Assembly (NCBI GenBank): GCA_900547015.1
Contig: URFD01000034.1
Location: forward strand, 1 to 14,471
Direction: 5' to 3'
Length of the DNA stretch: 14,471 nucleotides
Origin: an uncultured Oscillospiraceae bacterium
GTDB lineage: Bacteria > Bacillota > Clostridia > Oscillospirales > Ruminococcaceae
Shown one piece after another: positions 14,287 to 14,471 of this stretch (position 1 is its first letter; every line of letters begins with the position of its first letter). The notes beneath the pieces were generated by a model that saw nothing but the letters and a program-made list of their open reading frames with translations, was not told where the DNA came from and searched no databases. The translations under genes were made by a program, and so were the position numbers.

Positions 14287-14471
14287 TTAAATTTGTTTTT
14301 CGGCGTGATAGGTTTTTAGAATGTTCGGCAGGGAGGAGCTGAAAATCAACAGGATATCCTGAATGACCTGCTCGCGGTCCCGCACTGCCTTTCCGCTGGA
14401 GCCTTTATCCCGGAACCAGTTGATGAGCATACCGGAAAGCGCCTCGGTGTAAAATTCGCAGAGGAATTTTT
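14287..14471 (-). CDS. C-terminal end of a probable TetR-family regulator (5' end outside window)
   Basis: On the minus strand an open frame enters from the right edge and ends at TAA (14289-14287), giving the last 60 residues. The sequence is mostly helical: FYTEALSGMLINWFRDKG, then KAVRDREQVIQDILLIFSSS, then LPNILKTYHAEKQI. The first block resembles the penultimate helices of TetR-family ligand-binding domains, where a (F)Y...a..gml..W...G pattern precedes a helix around I..ll.. The DNA-binding N-terminus lies outside the window, so the family call is tentative. Codon use is like the neighbours. It faces the DUF3592-like gene and shares its terminator. It could regulate the efflux operon, but there is no direct evidence. 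Confidence 0.6.
   Translation of the reverse strand, partial: KFLCEFYTEALSGMLINWFRDKGSSGKAVRDREQVIQDILLIFSSSLPNILKTYHAEKQI

Noticed and set aside
1..14471. CRISPR arrays, insertion sequences, prophage or integrated elements
   Set aside because: No spaced direct repeats, transposase or integrase reading frames, or attachment-site duplications next to the tRNA were seen.

Overview
The window looks like chromosomal DNA of a Gram-positive, low-to-mid GC clostridium. The evidence is strong AGGAGG-type ribosome binding sites, PyrR-type RNA attenuation, intrinsic hairpin/T-tract terminators, and an ABC efflux system with a membrane-fusion protein but no outer-membrane partner. Codon use (TTA, CTA and TCA almost absent from highly expressed genes) and the gene order pyrR-pyrC-pyrF-carA-carB suggest a gut member of the Oscillospiraceae/Butyricicoccaceae. 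The lineage is inferred, not proven.

Layout. (1) 1-357: a promoter and a 77-residue single-pass membrane protein ending in half of an EF-hand loop. (2) 441-786: promoter and roughly 280-nt leader of the pyrimidine operon, with a recognisable PyrR-binding hairpin, an antiterminator pairing and an intrinsic terminator. (3) 788-8025: five same-strand genes, pyrR, pyrC (dihydroorotase), pyrF (OMP decarboxylase), carA and carB (carbamoyl-phosphate synthase), closed by a 12-bp-stem terminator. (4) 8085-8453: an intergenic region with a perfect inverted repeat and a promoter. (5) 8454-13210: an efflux operon of a MacA-like adaptor with a very long coiled coil, a MacB-type ATPase, a MacB/FtsX-type permease and a DUF2238/YjdF-like membrane protein. 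(6) 13235-13431: a consensus promoter, tRNA-Ser(GGA) and its terminator. (7) 13612-14208: a DUF3592-like membrane protein. (8) 14223-14274: a 22-bp-stem terminator between convergent genes. (9) 14287-14471: the 3' end of a minus-strand gene, probably a TetR-family regulator.

How the genes work together. When UMP is high, PyrR should bind the leader and favour the terminator, lowering expression of its own gene and the four biosynthetic genes. CarA/CarB make carbamoyl phosphate, PyrC closes carbamoyl-aspartate to dihydroorotate, and PyrF makes UMP. Aspartate transcarbamoylase (pyrB), dihydroorotate dehydrogenase (pyrD/K) and pyrE are not in the window and must lie elsewhere. The efflux genes form an independent unit.

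The most striking observation is in CarA. The class I glutaminase domain has Asp where the catalytic Cys belongs (GIDFGHQ for GICLGHQ) and Ile where the catalytic His belongs (FIPE for xHPE), and the glycine-rich NGPGDP loop is also altered. The gene is otherwise full length and in frame, next to an apparently intact carB. This suggests a carbamoyl-phosphate synthase that does not hydrolyse glutamine and may use free ammonia, analogous to vertebrate CPS I but as separate bacterial subunits.
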